A stretch of DNA of 64,000 nt. It comes from Clostridium sardiniense (GTDB taxonomy: Bacteria; Bacillota; Clostridia; Clostridiales; Clostridiaceae). The notes under the pieces were generated by a model, which was not told the origin of the DNA, searched no databases, and was given only the letters and a program-made list of their open reading frames with translations. The position numbers were made by a program, and so were the translations under genes. The stretch is from the NCBI RefSeq assembly GCF_016907995.1, contig NZ_JAFBDA010000007.1:1-64000 (forward strand), written 5' to 3'. Positions 9,130-17,923 of the stretch are shown here, one piece after another (positions within the stretch are counted from its first letter, which is position 1; the number at the start of each line of letters is the position of its first letter).

Positions 9130-9963
9130 TTACTTATAAAATTCTTGTGTTGCATAAACCTTATCTCCAGACTTATAAACACCTACACCAATTCCTGTGA
9201 AATTCTTTGACAATATATTTTGTCTATGTCCTGGTGAATTCATCCAATTAGTCATAAATTGATCTGCTAAGGCATTAGCATTAGACTCTCCGCCAATATA
9301 TGCAATATTTTCTCCCCAAGCTTTATAGCTTACTCCATCATTTTTCATTTTTGCAGTTATAAGATTTCCTTGTGGGTCTTTATGATCGAAATATCCTCTA
9401 TCTCCCATATCTTGAGATTTTATTCTAGCATATTTTTCCATAGTTTTATTGTATGATAAAGTAGGAACTCCTGCTTTTGATCTCTCTGAATTAACTTTTT
9501 CAAATATTTTTTGTTCTACTTGAGCCATAAATTTCTCATTAGCTGTTGATACTTGTCCATTTTTATCGCCTGAAGTATTTTTTTTATCTGTATTTGCATT
9601 TGTATTTCTATTATCTGTATTTAGATTTTCTTTCTTCGTAGTAGTATTAGAAACTTTTTTCTTCTCTACATTTTTACTATCTTGCAACTTACAGTTTTGT
9701 GTATAATTTGAAACTTGTTTATCAGTATAAGCACCCTTATTTGAATTTTCTTTTACTACTTTTACATTTTGTGAGCTACTTAATTCTGTAGCTTTAACTT
9801 TGCTATCACTATTAATATGAACATTTTTATCTGGATTTCCCTTTGTTGATTCTACTTGCGCAACTTCATTTTTTGCATCTTGTCCACTCGCTGCAAAAAC
9901 GCTTGCACCAGCACCTCCTAATAATGTAGCTGTTACTAATATAGCAATTAGTTTATTTTTCAT
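9130..9963 (-). CDS. Secreted CAP-domain (SCP/YkwD-like) protein
   Basis: The protein has a signal peptide (residues 1-25, cleavage after FAA), a long low-complexity Asn/Lys/Thr linker (about 30-145) and a C-terminal CAP domain (about 152-277) with GENIAY, MNSPGHRQNIL and GVGVYK motifs. Clostridial and Bacillus YkwD-type proteins are exported, and some are spore or wall associated; the activity is unknown. I place the start at the ATG at 9963 (277 residues): an AAGGAG ribosome site lies 8 nt upstream. An in-frame GTG at 9972 overlaps that site and is unlikely to be used. The gene stands alone. Confidence 0.9.
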   Translation of the reverse strand: MKNKLIAILVTATLLGGAGASVFAASGQDAKNEVAQVESTKGNPDKNVHINSDSKVKATELSSSQNVKVVKENSNKGAYTDKQVSNYTQNCKLQDSKNVEKKKVSNTTTKKENLNTDNRNTNANTDKKNTSGDKNGQVSTANEKFMAQVEQKIFEKVNSERSKAGVPTLSYNKTMEKYARIKSQDMGDRGYFDHKDPQGNLITAKMKNDGVSYKAWGENIAYIGGESNANALADQFMTNWMNSPGHRQNILSKNFTGIGVGVYKSGDKVYATQEFYK

Positions 9964-9972
9964 CTGTACCAC

Positions 9973-10280
9973 TCCTTTTTATTTTTTCGGATTCTTACTT
10001 TAAATCCAATATCTTATTAGTTAAAGTACTTTTTACTTTTTCTACTGCTAACACTTAAAGTTATAACATATTTTTGTTATCTTATTCATGGTAGATCATT
10101 GCTATTCATTGATATATACTACTTTACGTCAAAATTTATCCTTTTTTTCCAACCTTAAAATTTGTACACTTTGGCTCTATAGCTGCCCCCTAATAACTTT
10201 TCCAGTATATTCTATGGATATAATTACTATGATAATTTTAAATGTTTTTTCTTGATTTTTAATATTTTTAAGTTCTAAAT
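9973..10280. other. Long gene-free leader upstream of the CAP gene
   Basis: About 300 bp without a plausible gene. On the minus strand there is a TTGACG (near 10131-10126) without a good -10, a short GGC...GCC hairpin near 10170-10190, and a 5-bp dyad around 10060-10080. I could not match it to a known riboswitch. Confidence 0.3.
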
Positions 10281-10311
10281 AAAAAAAGCGCTAATTTGTT
10301 AATTAGCGCTT
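10281..10311 (-). terminator. Terminator of the tandem GNAT gene
   Basis: A perfect 11-bp stem (10286-10296 with 10301-10311), 4-nt loop and seven U residues on the minus strand. Confidence 0.9.
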
Positions 10312-10351
10312 AACTAAGCTTATCTTTATAATTATTATCAAACTTTAATAC

Positions 10352-11221
10352 TTATTCTTTTAGTATAGACCAAAAACTCAATACTCTTTCTTCTTCAAAT
10401 CCTCTTTTCTTATACATCTTATAGGCTATTTCATTTATTCCAATAACTACTAAATATATTTTTTCTATATTTTTCTTTTCTAAAAAATCTATAGCAGTCT
10501 CTAACAATTGTTTTCCATATCCTATTCCCCTATATTCATTACTTAATCCAATATCAAAGGTGCCTTCATTACCATCAATCGTAACATTTAGTACTCCTAA
10601 ATTTTCGTCTTCACTTGAAACTATAAAATAATAATTCCTTTGATAGTTATCATTTAAAAATTCATTTAATTCATTTTCATCTAATGAGGCTCCATGTGGC
10701 ATATTATTAAACGCATTATTATAAAGTCTCATATATTCAAACTTATTTTCTTCATTAAGATTTTCAATATGAAGTATTTTATTTCTTTTCTTCCTATCTT
10801 TTAAATACATTATTTTAGCTTCATAATCTACATCAAAATTTAATTCATTCAATAATTCTAGAGTTTCTTTTTTTCTAAACCCTAGCAATATCTTTGTAGC
10901 TCCATATTCCTCACATTTATTGTATAGTTTATTTATTAGTTCTCTTATTATATCTTTTTTATAATCTACTTCATCTAATACATCTAAGAAATGTATATAC
11001 GCTATTCCATGTAATGGTATTTCTTGCAATACACATCTTCCTATTCCTACTACAGAATTATTATTAAATACTATAATAACTCCATTTCCATAATCATAAA
11101 TTTTATTGTTAAACATTTTCTCCATTTCAGAAAAAGAAGTATTACAATCTTTTCTATCTATAAATAAAAGAACTTTATCTTTTTCATAATCATTTAACTC
11201 TCTAAAACTCTTAACAACCAT
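10352..11221 (-). CDS. Tandem GNAT-domain acetyltransferase-like protein
   Basis: The 289-residue protein appears to hold two GNAT folds. An N-terminal degenerate half spans about residues 1-130, and a C-terminal half spans about 145-289 with a clear acetyl-CoA loop, RGIGYGKQLLE, followed by the typical IAYKMYKKRGFEEE end. Two-domain GNATs often keep one active site, here the C-terminal one. The substrate cannot be deduced. A GGAGG ribosome site precedes the ATG, and a strong terminator follows. It stands as its own transcription unit. Confidence 0.82.
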   Translation of the reverse strand: MVVKSFRELNDYEKDKVLLFIDRKDCNTSFSEMEKMFNNKIYDYGNGVIIVFNNNSVVGIGRCVLQEIPLHGIAYIHFLDVLDEVDYKKDIIRELINKLYNKCEEYGATKILLGFRKKETLELLNELNFDVDYEAKIMYLKDRKKRNKILHIENLNEENKFEYMRLYNNAFNNMPHGASLDENELNEFLNDNYQRNYYFIVSSEDENLGVLNVTIDGNEGTFDIGLSNEYRGIGYGKQLLETAIDFLEKKNIEKIYLVVIGINEIAYKMYKKRGFEEERVLSFWSILKE

Positions 11222-11430
11222 ATAAATCCTCCAATCTTTATATTATTAATTATGTAAAATTATAATATAAATATTATAATTAAGTCATTTTAAAATATCT
11301 ATTATATAAATTGAAACTAACATATCTTTGACTTTATTATGTTTAAATAACTAATAAAGTCTCCATAACTTATTTAGAAAAATATTCCACTTAATTATAT
11401 CATAAAATATACTTTTCTTATCCTCATTAT

Positions 11431-11479
11431 AAAAAAACTAAGCCTAAAGTTAGGATTAACCCCTTTCTCTAGACTTAGT
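11431..11479 (-). terminator. Terminator of the lytic transglycosylase gene
   Basis: A 13-bp stem (11437-11449 with 11467-11479, two G-U pairs in the minus-strand RNA) is followed by seven U residues, just after the stop codon. Confidence 0.8.
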
Positions 11480-11493
11480 CTAATCTATATTTA

Positions 11494-12003
11494 TTAAATA
11501 TTAAATGTAAAATACAATATTTTATATATCTTTTCTCTAGTTGCTATTTTATCTGTGTAATATTCCTTAGCGTAAGCTTTTATATCCAGTTTATCATCCT
11601 TATCTATACCATTTCTAATAACCCAGTTTCCTACTTGATCTTCTAAAGTATCTCCATTTGATTTTGATAGATAATATGTTCCAAGTTTTATATTTATATC
11701 ATCTTGTGCTATCTTCTCCTTCTTAAAATCTTTATATCCAATTTCCTTTGAAAGTTCTGCTCCTGTACTATCTGTTAACTTCATTAAACCACATGCTTTT
11801 CCCTCTTTGTACTCTATAGGATCAAAATTCGTCTCAAAATTTATTACTGCTGCTACTAATGCTGGGTCTACTTTATATTCTTTTGCATGCTTAATTATTA
11901 TTTCTTTATCTTTTATTGGAAATATAGTTTCTCTAACTATAAAGCCACCCCCTATAGTTATCACTAATAAAACTATTAATATACCCATTATTTTTCTTAT
12001 CAT
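11494..12003 (-). CDS. Membrane-anchored SLT-type lytic transglycosylase, atypical
   Basis: The 169-residue protein has an N-terminal membrane anchor (about 5-24) and a small SLT-like domain: VDPALVAAVINFETNF with the candidate catalytic Glu57, then CGLMKLTDSTG (71-81), where typical enzymes have GLMQLMP. The later Ala-Tyr-Asn-x-Gly motif is degenerate (QVGNWVIRNG). It probably cleaves peptidoglycan glycan strands outside the membrane, but activity is uncertain. Start: the ATG at 12003 has GGAGG five bases upstream; an ATG six codons earlier lacks a site. It lies downstream of a small protein and a peptidoglycan glycosyltransferase on the same strand. Confidence 0.72.
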   Translation of the reverse strand: MIRKIMGILIVLLVITIGGGFIVRETIFPIKDKEIIIKHAKEYKVDPALVAAVINFETNFDPIEYKEGKACGLMKLTDSTGAELSKEIGYKDFKKEKIAQDDINIKLGTYYLSKSNGDTLEDQVGNWVIRNGIDKDDKLDIKAYAKEYYTDKIATREKIYKILYFTFNI

Positions 12004-12097
12004 AAGTTCCTCCACATCCATTATTAATTTTATATTTTTTATCTTATATTGCTTAGTATTTTATCAATTCTATTTTCTTTTCCACTTTTCAATATGA

Positions 12098-12205
12098 CTA
12101 ATCTATATATACAATTCCCATGCTCCAACGATCATAATTAAATAACATATTCCAAAATCTCATTTGTTTTTCTTTATTTTCTTTAAACTCTCTCTTATTT
12201 TTCAT
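12098..12205 (-). CDS. Small protein, 35 residues, unknown
   Basis: A short open frame starts at an ATG at 12205, 13 bp after the glycosyltransferase stop codon, preceded by a near-perfect AGGAGG ribosome site at 7-8 nt spacing. The product is basic and Lys/Glu/Asn-rich in the first half and aromatic in the second (FWNMLFNYDRWSMGIVYID). It has no membrane segment. Its position inside what looks like a cell-wall operon (glycosyltransferase, this gene, lytic transglycosylase) suggests a wall-related accessory role, but that is inference. The strong ribosome site is the main support. Confidence 0.55.
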   Translation of the reverse strand: MKNKREFKENKEKQMRFWNMLFNYDRWSMGIVYID

Positions 12206-12217
12206 ATTCTATTCCTC

Positions 12218-12955
12218 CTATAAGCTAGGTCCTACCCCATTAAATCCTTCTGTATATTTTTTTACTTGTACAATTGATACAAATTCTGTCTCTACTTCTT
12301 TATTGTATCTTTCCAATGCATTTATAACTTGTTTTTGTCTCTTCTTTGCAAGTCCATTATCCCTACTTAATGCATATAAACTAGGTGCTTGAGGTAATCC
12401 TGCTAAAAGTGTAGCCTCATCAAAGCTTAAGCTATTAGCATCTTTTCCAAAATAACCTTTTGCTGCTTCACCTATTCCAACATATCCATCTCCAAATGAT
12501 ATTGAATTTACGTATAATTCCAAAATTTCATCTTTTGTGTATTGCCTTTCTAATTGTATTGCAAAAAGTGATTCTTTAAATTTTCTTTTAAAACTTCTTT
12601 CATTTGATAAATAAAGATTTTTAGCTAATTGTTGAGTTATAGTGCTTCCACCTTCTACTACTTTTCTAGCTTTTATATTATTTAAAGTTGCTCTTGCAAT
12701 TGAAATGAAGTCAAGAGCTCCATGATTATAAAATCTATGATCTTCAATAGCTATCATTGATTTTAGAAATTTCTTATCTATGTTTTCTATTTTTACGTAA
12801 TTTTTATTTTCTCTAACCATATTAACTCTCGCCTCCATTGATTTATTATTTATTATTAAATTTTGATTACAATATCCTAATGCTATAATTAATAAAAACA
12901 TTAAAGTCATAATTCCAAAAAGCATACATCTCCCATTTATAATAAAGTGTCTCAT
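12218..12955 (-). CDS. mgt: Monofunctional peptidoglycan glycosyltransferase (GT51)
   Basis: The 245-residue protein has an N-terminal membrane helix (about 10-28) and a complete GT51 domain. Motifs seen are EDHRFYNHG (71-79, catalytic Glu71), GGSTITQQLAKN (102-113), RKFKESLFAIQLE (124-136, second Glu128) and KDEILELYVN (141-150). It polymerises lipid II into glycan strands on the outer face of the membrane. No transpeptidase domain follows, so it is the monofunctional type. A GGGGAG ribosome site precedes the ATG. Two short wall-related genes follow on the same strand. Confidence 0.92.
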   Translation of the reverse strand: MRHFIINGRCMLFGIMTLMFLLIIALGYCNQNLIINNKSMEARVNMVRENKNYVKIENIDKKFLKSMIAIEDHRFYNHGALDFISIARATLNNIKARKVVEGGSTITQQLAKNLYLSNERSFKRKFKESLFAIQLERQYTKDEILELYVNSISFGDGYVGIGEAAKGYFGKDANSLSFDEATLLAGLPQAPSLYALSRDNGLAKKRQKQVINALERYNKEVETEFVSIVQVKKYTEGFNGVGPSL

Positions 12956-13067
12956 AAAACATCTCCCCTTAAATCTGCTTGCTTGTTGCTTTCTATGTTC
13001 TTATTATAGGTTCTATAAGATAAATCTCATATTTAACTTCATTACTTTATCCTTTCATTTATGTAAG

Positions 13068-13097
13068 AAAAAAAGAGACATCAAAATTGATGCCTCT
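13068..13097 (-). terminator. Terminator of the ABC permease operon
   Basis: A 10-bp stem (13074-13083 with 13088-13097; one G-U pair on the minus strand) followed by a long U run. Confidence 0.85.
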
Positions 13098-13117
13098 AAA
13101 AGTCTTTAACTTACTTA

Positions 13118-14722
13118 TTATATTTTTATTTTTTCTAGTCTATTAGTACCAAATCCTCTTAATACTCTATATAAAACAACATTAACTATAAGTAATATTA
13201 TTAGTATTATAGCTAGATATATATTTACATTACTTATACTAAACCAATAATAAATAAATGAAGGTATCGCAATACTTAATCCCCCTATTAATATGGCTAT
13301 AATCACTGAAATACTTCTTTTTACAACAACTACTTCCGAAGTCCATATCATCATTGGAAATATAAGATTCACTATAAGTCCCATTTGAGATATATAAAAT
13401 GAAACTAATATTGGTATTACAAATAACCAAATACTCTCCATAATAGTTAGATTTAAAGCAAGTATAAGTATTGGTGTACCTATTAAAATTGGAACTATTG
13501 TTATTGCCAGATTTAAATATATCTTAGATTTAAATATATCAAGAGTTTCTATAGGTAATGATTTTAAAATCCAAAAGTTTTCTCCTTCTAAAGATATAGA
13601 AGATGATGTTGTGTTAGATAATGCAACAAATAAAGATGTCGTAACTATCAATACTAATGGAATTAATTCTTTTGTTGTATTAATCTCAAAAATCATTCCT
13701 ATAAAGCCATCTCCTACAAATAATATTCCTATTGCCATTATTAGATATAAAAACATTCCTATTGATGTGTTTAATATAACTATAGGCTTTGATATATATC
13801 TAATTACCTCTTTATTAAATAGTGTTCTTACCACACCATACTCTTTTAGTTCTTTCATTTTAAAGTTATTCTTTTTATAACTTTCTAAAAGATTTGAGTT
13901 TATTTTTACAAATACTTTATTTAATAAAATAACAAATAATATAAATATTCCAACTGATATAGCACTAAATTTTAAGACTCCAGCAAAATTCATATTTACT
14001 ATCCCATCTATATAATACTTTACAGGTGGATATATTTTATTTAGAAGTTCATTTACATTTGTTGCATTCTTAGTTATATAACTTATTATAGATTCCATAT
14101 TTGAAGATAATAAAAGTATCCCTGGAACTACAATAAATACTGATATTATAGAAAAAATATTTTTACGCCTTACTTTTGATGAAATATAAGTGAGTATAAA
14201 TCCAAATATACTAGCAATGGCTATTGGAATTAGCGGAATAAAAAGATACATTATAACAGCATTTAAAATCATAATAAATGTAAATTTAGTATTTATAAAA
14301 TATGCTACTAAAGCTGGTATTAGTGAAATTGTCATAAATGCATAATTTACTAATATTAAATTAATAAGCTTTACAGATAATATTATCCATGGTTTTATAG
14401 GAAGTGATATTAGCATATCATAGTCTTTTATTCCAAATATTAATCCTGGCGCTTTATATATTGATGTCCCAAATATTATGAATACTGACATTATAAATCC
14501 TTGAGCTACTATAATATCTAACATATTCATACTCTTTAGAGGATCCACCATAAAATTAAAATACATAAAAACTGTTACCCCAAAAGATCCTATCGCAATT
14601 ATCATTAATATTATAAAAGCTAAAGTTTTATAAAACTTTTTCTTATCCTCTCTATTTAATATAGAATTAAGCTGATAAGAATTTATTAAATCATATTTTA
14701 AAAGAGTACCTAAATTATTCAT
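13118..14722 (-). CDS. ABC exporter permease, large multi-span
   Basis: A 534-residue, extremely hydrophobic protein with about 12 predicted membrane segments, encoded directly after an ABC ATPase. It is the membrane partner of that ATPase; the long single-chain permease pattern occurs in Firmicutes ABC-2-like exporters. The substrate is unknown. I prefer the ATG at 14722, which overlaps the ATPase stop codon by 8 bases and has GGAG 10 nt upstream; an in-frame TTG two codons earlier is too close to the ribosome site. The overlap implies coupled translation. Confidence 0.82.
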   Translation of the reverse strand: MNNLGTLLKYDLINSYQLNSILNREDKKKFYKTLAFIILMIIAIGSFGVTVFMYFNFMVDPLKSMNMLDIIVAQGFIMSVFIIFGTSIYKAPGLIFGIKDYDMLISLPIKPWIILSVKLINLILVNYAFMTISLIPALVAYFINTKFTFIMILNAVIMYLFIPLIPIAIASIFGFILTYISSKVRRKNIFSIISVFIVVPGILLLSSNMESIISYITKNATNVNELLNKIYPPVKYYIDGIVNMNFAGVLKFSAISVGIFILFVILLNKVFVKINSNLLESYKKNNFKMKELKEYGVVRTLFNKEVIRYISKPIVILNTSIGMFLYLIMAIGILFVGDGFIGMIFEINTTKELIPLVLIVTTSLFVALSNTTSSSISLEGENFWILKSLPIETLDIFKSKIYLNLAITIVPILIGTPILILALNLTIMESIWLFVIPILVSFYISQMGLIVNLIFPMMIWTSEVVVVKRSISVIIAILIGGLSIAIPSFIYYWFSISNVNIYLAIILIILLIVNVVLYRVLRGFGTNRLEKIKI

Positions 14723-15428
14723 TATCAATCAACTCCATAAATAAATCTTCTAAAGAACTATCGCCTTTAACCTTGTCTATATCTCCCTTTGCTACAATTT
14801 GTCCATCTTTGATTATAGCAATCTTATTACATAATTTTTCTGCCACTTCTAATACATGTGTTGAGAAAAATATTGCTCCACCATCTTTACATATCTCCTT
14901 CATTATTTGCTTTAATATATGAGATGCCTTTGGATCTAAGCCAACAAAAGGTTCATCTAATACAAGTAACTTTGGTTTATGAATAAGTGCAGATATAATA
15001 GCAAGCTTTTGCTTCATTCCATGTGAATATGATGATATTAAATCTCCTAAAGATTTTGTAATCTCAAAAGTATCTGCATATAGAGCTATAAGTTTTTCTC
15101 GTTCTTTTTTAGGAACTTTATATATATCTCCAATAAAATTTAAATACTGTATTCCTGTAAGTGAATTATAAATATCTGGATTATCTGGTATATATGCAAT
15201 CTTCTTTTTGCATTCAATTGGATTTTCTTTAATTGATATACCATCTATAAGTATCTCTCCCTCTTCGAAATCAAGTATACCAACAACTGATTTTATAGTC
15301 GTTGTCTTTCCTGCACCATTATGACCAATAAATCCAAATATATCCCCATCCTTTATTTCTAAAGATACACCTTTAACTGCTGGTTTATCACTTTTATAAT
15401 ATTTATAAAAATTTTTTATAGTTAACAT
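14715..15428 (-). CDS. ABC transporter ATP-binding protein
   Basis: A 237-residue ATPase with Walker A GHNGAGKTT (35-43), signature SYSHGMKQK (133-141), Walker B LLVLDEP (154-160) and the H-loop STHV. The SHG form of the signature and the long permease partner are typical of Firmicutes exporters related to bacteriocin- or drug-efflux systems; the actual cargo is unknown. A GAGGGGG ribosome site precedes the ATG. A sigma-A promoter overlapped by a 45-bp palindrome lies immediately upstream, so the operon is likely repressed by an unlinked DNA-binding protein. Confidence 0.9.
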   Translation of the reverse strand: MLTIKNFYKYYKSDKPAVKGVSLEIKDGDIFGFIGHNGAGKTTTIKSVVGILDFEEGEILIDGISIKENPIECKKKIAYIPDNPDIYNSLTGIQYLNFIGDIYKVPKKEREKLIALYADTFEITKSLGDLISSYSHGMKQKLAIISALIHKPKLLVLDEPFVGLDPKASHILKQIMKEICKDGGAIFFSTHVLEVAEKLCNKIAIIKDGQIVAKGDIDKVKGDSSLEDLFMELIDNE

Positions 15429-15444
15429 ATATAAATCCCCCTCT

Positions 15445-15489
15445 ATATATTCTATTTGTTATATATAATATATAACAAATAGAATATAT
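15445..15489. promoter_or_regulatory. 45-bp perfect palindrome over the ABC operon promoter
   Basis: Two 22-bp arms around a single central base (15467). The palindrome covers the -10 and nearly all of the spacer of the ABC operon promoter and ends 17 bp from the start codon. This is an operator-like position; the RNA could also form a hairpin near the ribosome site. Confidence 0.7.
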
Positions 15490-15496
15490 GTGTCAA
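15467..15496 (-). promoter_or_regulatory. Sigma-A promoter of the ABC operon
   Basis: Consensus TTGACA (15496-15491) and TATATT (15472-15467) are separated by 18 bases on the minus strand. The rest of the gap, 15497-15753, shows only AT-rich sequence with a loose 9-bp inverted repeat near 15575-15610. Confidence 0.65.
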
Positions 15497-15768
15497 TCTC
15501 TTTTAATTTATATAATTATTATATGCTCAGTTTCTTATTAATTTGGTTATAAATATTTATATAAAATTTAACATTTTAACTAAATAAATCTAAAAGGTTA
15601 ATTTAGTTAATAAATATTTAAATTTCGATTAATATATATACAACTTTTTAAATTTATTGATTTATAAAGTTATAATTAAATAGGATGTAAATATTCTATT
15701 AACATTAAATAAATTACTAACTTTATTATTAATCAAAAATTTAATATATTTGTATGGGGTGGGATTCT

Positions 15769-16200
15769 ATGGGTAAGTATAAAAAATTACTAATTTTATT
15801 TTTTTTATGCATCTTATTTATTATCTGTATTGTGTTTGGGTTCAATATAATAATTAAAGAAACTAAAAAAAATAAAATTAGTCAAATATCAGAATTTATA
15901 AACATTTCTGATGAAAATAAAAAATCTGACTTACAAGAAATTGCAGAATTTACTTATGAAGAGGTTGAGGAATTAGATAATATTCAATTCCTAGAGAGTA
16001 CTGTTGATAATAAAAGTAATTTAAAAATAAGTATAACTTACAAAGATAAAGCTTTAAAGTTTGATAGGGTTTTTTCATTCAAACAAATAATTAATGAAGT
16101 ACTAAAAGATGATTACTCTGATATAGTTATTGTTATGTCTCAAGAGCTTCCATCAAAATCAGAAATGAGATTTGTCTATAATCACGGAAAATGGCAATAA
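15769..16200 (+). CDS. Membrane-anchored protein of unknown function
   Basis: I do not recognise this 143-residue protein. It has a strong N-terminal membrane helix (about 5-25) followed by a mostly acidic, soluble region with alternating beta-like segments (LKISITYKDKALKFDRVFSF). It is probably exported and anchored. I place the start at the ATG at 15769, which has a GGGGTGGG ribosome site just upstream; an ATG five codons earlier would have none. It is a single-gene unit with its own terminator, between two ABC exporter operons transcribed the other way. Confidence 0.65.
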   Translation: MGKYKKLLILFFLCILFIICIVFGFNIIIKETKKNKISQISEFINISDENKKSDLQEIAEFTYEEVEELDNIQFLESTVDNKSNLKISITYKDKALKFDRVFSFKQIINEVLKDDYSDIVIVMSQELPSKSEMRFVYNHGKWQ

Positions 16201-16231
16201 TCTTTTATGATATCATTAATGTAATTGTTTA

Positions 16232-16276
16232 AAAATAACCTATTTAACTTAGAAAATTTAAATAGGTTATTTTTAT
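16232..16276. terminator. Bidirectional terminator
   Basis: A 16-bp stem (16232-16247 with 16258-16273) with T runs on both strands separates the plus-strand orphan gene from the convergent ABC operon. Confidence 0.9.
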
Positions 16277-16307
16277 TATATACTTTATTTAATTTTAAAA
16301 ATAAATA

Positions 16308-17099
16308 CTAATTACCTGCACTTTCATATATTGATATACCTTTAAGCCAAATAAAATATGCTACTGTTATAGTTATTACTCCTACAATTAATGTCATTAT
16401 TACTCCAAAGAAGAAACTTTCTTTTCCAAGTAAGTATGCACCTGGATAAAATCCAGTAAAAGCAAATGGTATTATAAAGGTTAAAAGATTCTTTATTGCA
16501 TTTGGATATATAGTAACTGGATACTTTGCAAAACCGCTTAATTCGTAAGCCATTTGTACATGTCTAAAACTTGTCTTAGTCCAAAAAGCTATTGATGCTG
16601 ATGCAAGTTTTATTCCTGTATATATAAGTGTTCCTCCAATTGTAGCTATTATAAATCCTATTATTAATATAGGCGTTATTGTAACTCCTAATTTTATTCC
16701 ACTAAGTATAACTAATATAAATCCAACAACTAATTCTCCAAATCCTTCTGGTTGAAATCTTTCTGCAATTACTTGAAATAACGGATTTAATGGTCTTAGC
16801 AAGTATCTATCAAACTCTCCTCTGACAATTGAATTTCCGCTAAATATCCAAAGATAGTCTGTAAATATATGATCTATTCCTCTTGGAATTTGTGAAAATC
16901 CATATATAAATATAATTTCATAAAAGCTCCAGCCTTTTAATGATTGAATATTATCAAATATAAGGTTTATAAATATTATTGAAGTTCCTTGAATTAGAAA
17001 GAATCCAATCATTCCATATATAAAATCCTCTTTATATTCCATTAAAGTCTTTATATATTGTTTTAGAAACTTAAAATATATTTTTAAATATCTTTTCAT
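16308..17099 (-). CDS. ABC-2 family permease (DUF990 type), second subunit
   Basis: A 263-residue membrane protein with about six helices. It belongs with its neighbour to the ABC-2 group often annotated DUF990/ABC2_membrane_6, recognisable by the block FDRYLLRPLNPLFQVIAERFQ (a 21-residue segment around 97-117) and SGNSIVRGEFDRYL before it. It should pair with the preceding permease and the ATPase to form a heteromeric exporter; the cargo is unknown. Only 3 bases separate it from the upstream permease stop, so the three genes form an operon ending at the terminator 16232-16276. Confidence 0.85.
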   Translation of the reverse strand: MKRYLKIYFKFLKQYIKTLMEYKEDFIYGMIGFFLIQGTSIIFINLIFDNIQSLKGWSFYEIIFIYGFSQIPRGIDHIFTDYLWIFSGNSIVRGEFDRYLLRPLNPLFQVIAERFQPEGFGELVVGFILVILSGIKLGVTITPILIIGFIIATIGGTLIYTGIKLASASIAFWTKTSFRHVQMAYELSGFAKYPVTIYPNAIKNLLTFIIPFAFTGFYPGAYLLGKESFFFGVIMTLIVGVITITVAYFIWLKGISIYESAGN

Positions 17100-17102
17100 A
17101 TA

Positions 17103-17921
17103 CTAACCTCCTTGAATGCTCAATTTATTAATAACTTTATTCCACATTAATCTTGATAATACTTTTAGTACAAAAATCCAAAATAATTGCAGCAATAAAC
17201 ACTTTATTATTTCATTAGAAGGTAGTTTATTTAGATATATCATAGCTGGAGTATATATTATAGAGCTAAAAGGTAAAAAATTAAAAAGCTTTTGTATTAT
17301 ATCTGGAAAAAAAGACAATGGTATCAATGCACCTGAAACTAGCATGACAATAGCTTGTGCTATTTGATTAATTCCCCAAAGGCTATAAAATTTAAAAACT
17401 AGTAGTCCAAATATATAACTGTAATAAATATTTATCATAGTTCCTAAAACTATACTTAACAGAAATAACATTATAGATGTTGATGTAATACTTAGCCCAA
17501 TATTAATTCTATAAATTGTTATACCAATAGCTGCTGGCATAAATAAAAATATAAAATTAAAAATAAATTGACCAATTCCTATGAAAATAAGTCTCTTTTC
17601 ATAATTTATAGGTTTTATTAAATTCATTGCAATAGATCCATCTCTAACTTCACTTGAAATAATATAGCTTATATCATTTGATGTTGCAATGACAATAACA
17701 AATGAAATCATAATATAAATAACCATATCATTTAATGTAAATCCATTCATTATTCCATCTTGAGAACTACTATAAATAGCTTTCCATAGATAATATGTAA
17801 CTATAACCATTATGACTTGTCCTATAATTCCCATAAATATATTAGCTTTATATGCAAAGTATTTTTTTATTTCACTTTTTGAAAAAGAGCTATATATTTT
17901 AAACCCTTTAATAAGATTCAT
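17103..17921 (-). CDS. ABC-2 family permease (DUF990 type), first subunit
   Basis: A 272-residue protein with about six membrane helices, paralogous in layout to the next gene. The segment EVRDGSIAMNLIKPINYEKRL (around 90-110) aligns by eye with the equivalent loop of the partner. It lies 2 bases after the ATPase stop codon. Two unlike permeases plus one ATPase is the standard composition for this exporter group. Confidence 0.85.
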   Translation of the reverse strand: MNLIKGFKIYSSFSKSEIKKYFAYKANIFMGIIGQVIMVIVTYYLWKAIYSSSQDGIMNGFTLNDMVIYIMISFVIVIATSNDISYIISSEVRDGSIAMNLIKPINYEKRLIFIGIGQFIFNFIFLFMPAAIGITIYRINIGLSITSTSIMLFLLSIVLGTMINIYYSYIFGLLVFKFYSLWGINQIAQAIVMLVSGALIPLSFFPDIIQKLFNFLPFSSIIYTPAMIYLNKLPSNEIIKCLLLQLFWIFVLKVLSRLMWNKVINKLSIQGG

Positions 17922-17923
17922 TC

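Noticed and set aside
9130-9972. GTG at 9972 as start of the CAP gene
   Set aside because: It overlaps the ribosome site that properly serves the ATG at 9963, and would add residues before a normal signal peptide.
9973-10280. Riboswitch in the CAP leader
   Set aside because: I compared it by eye with c-di-GMP and cobalamin riboswitch consensus features and found no match; only weak hairpins are seen.
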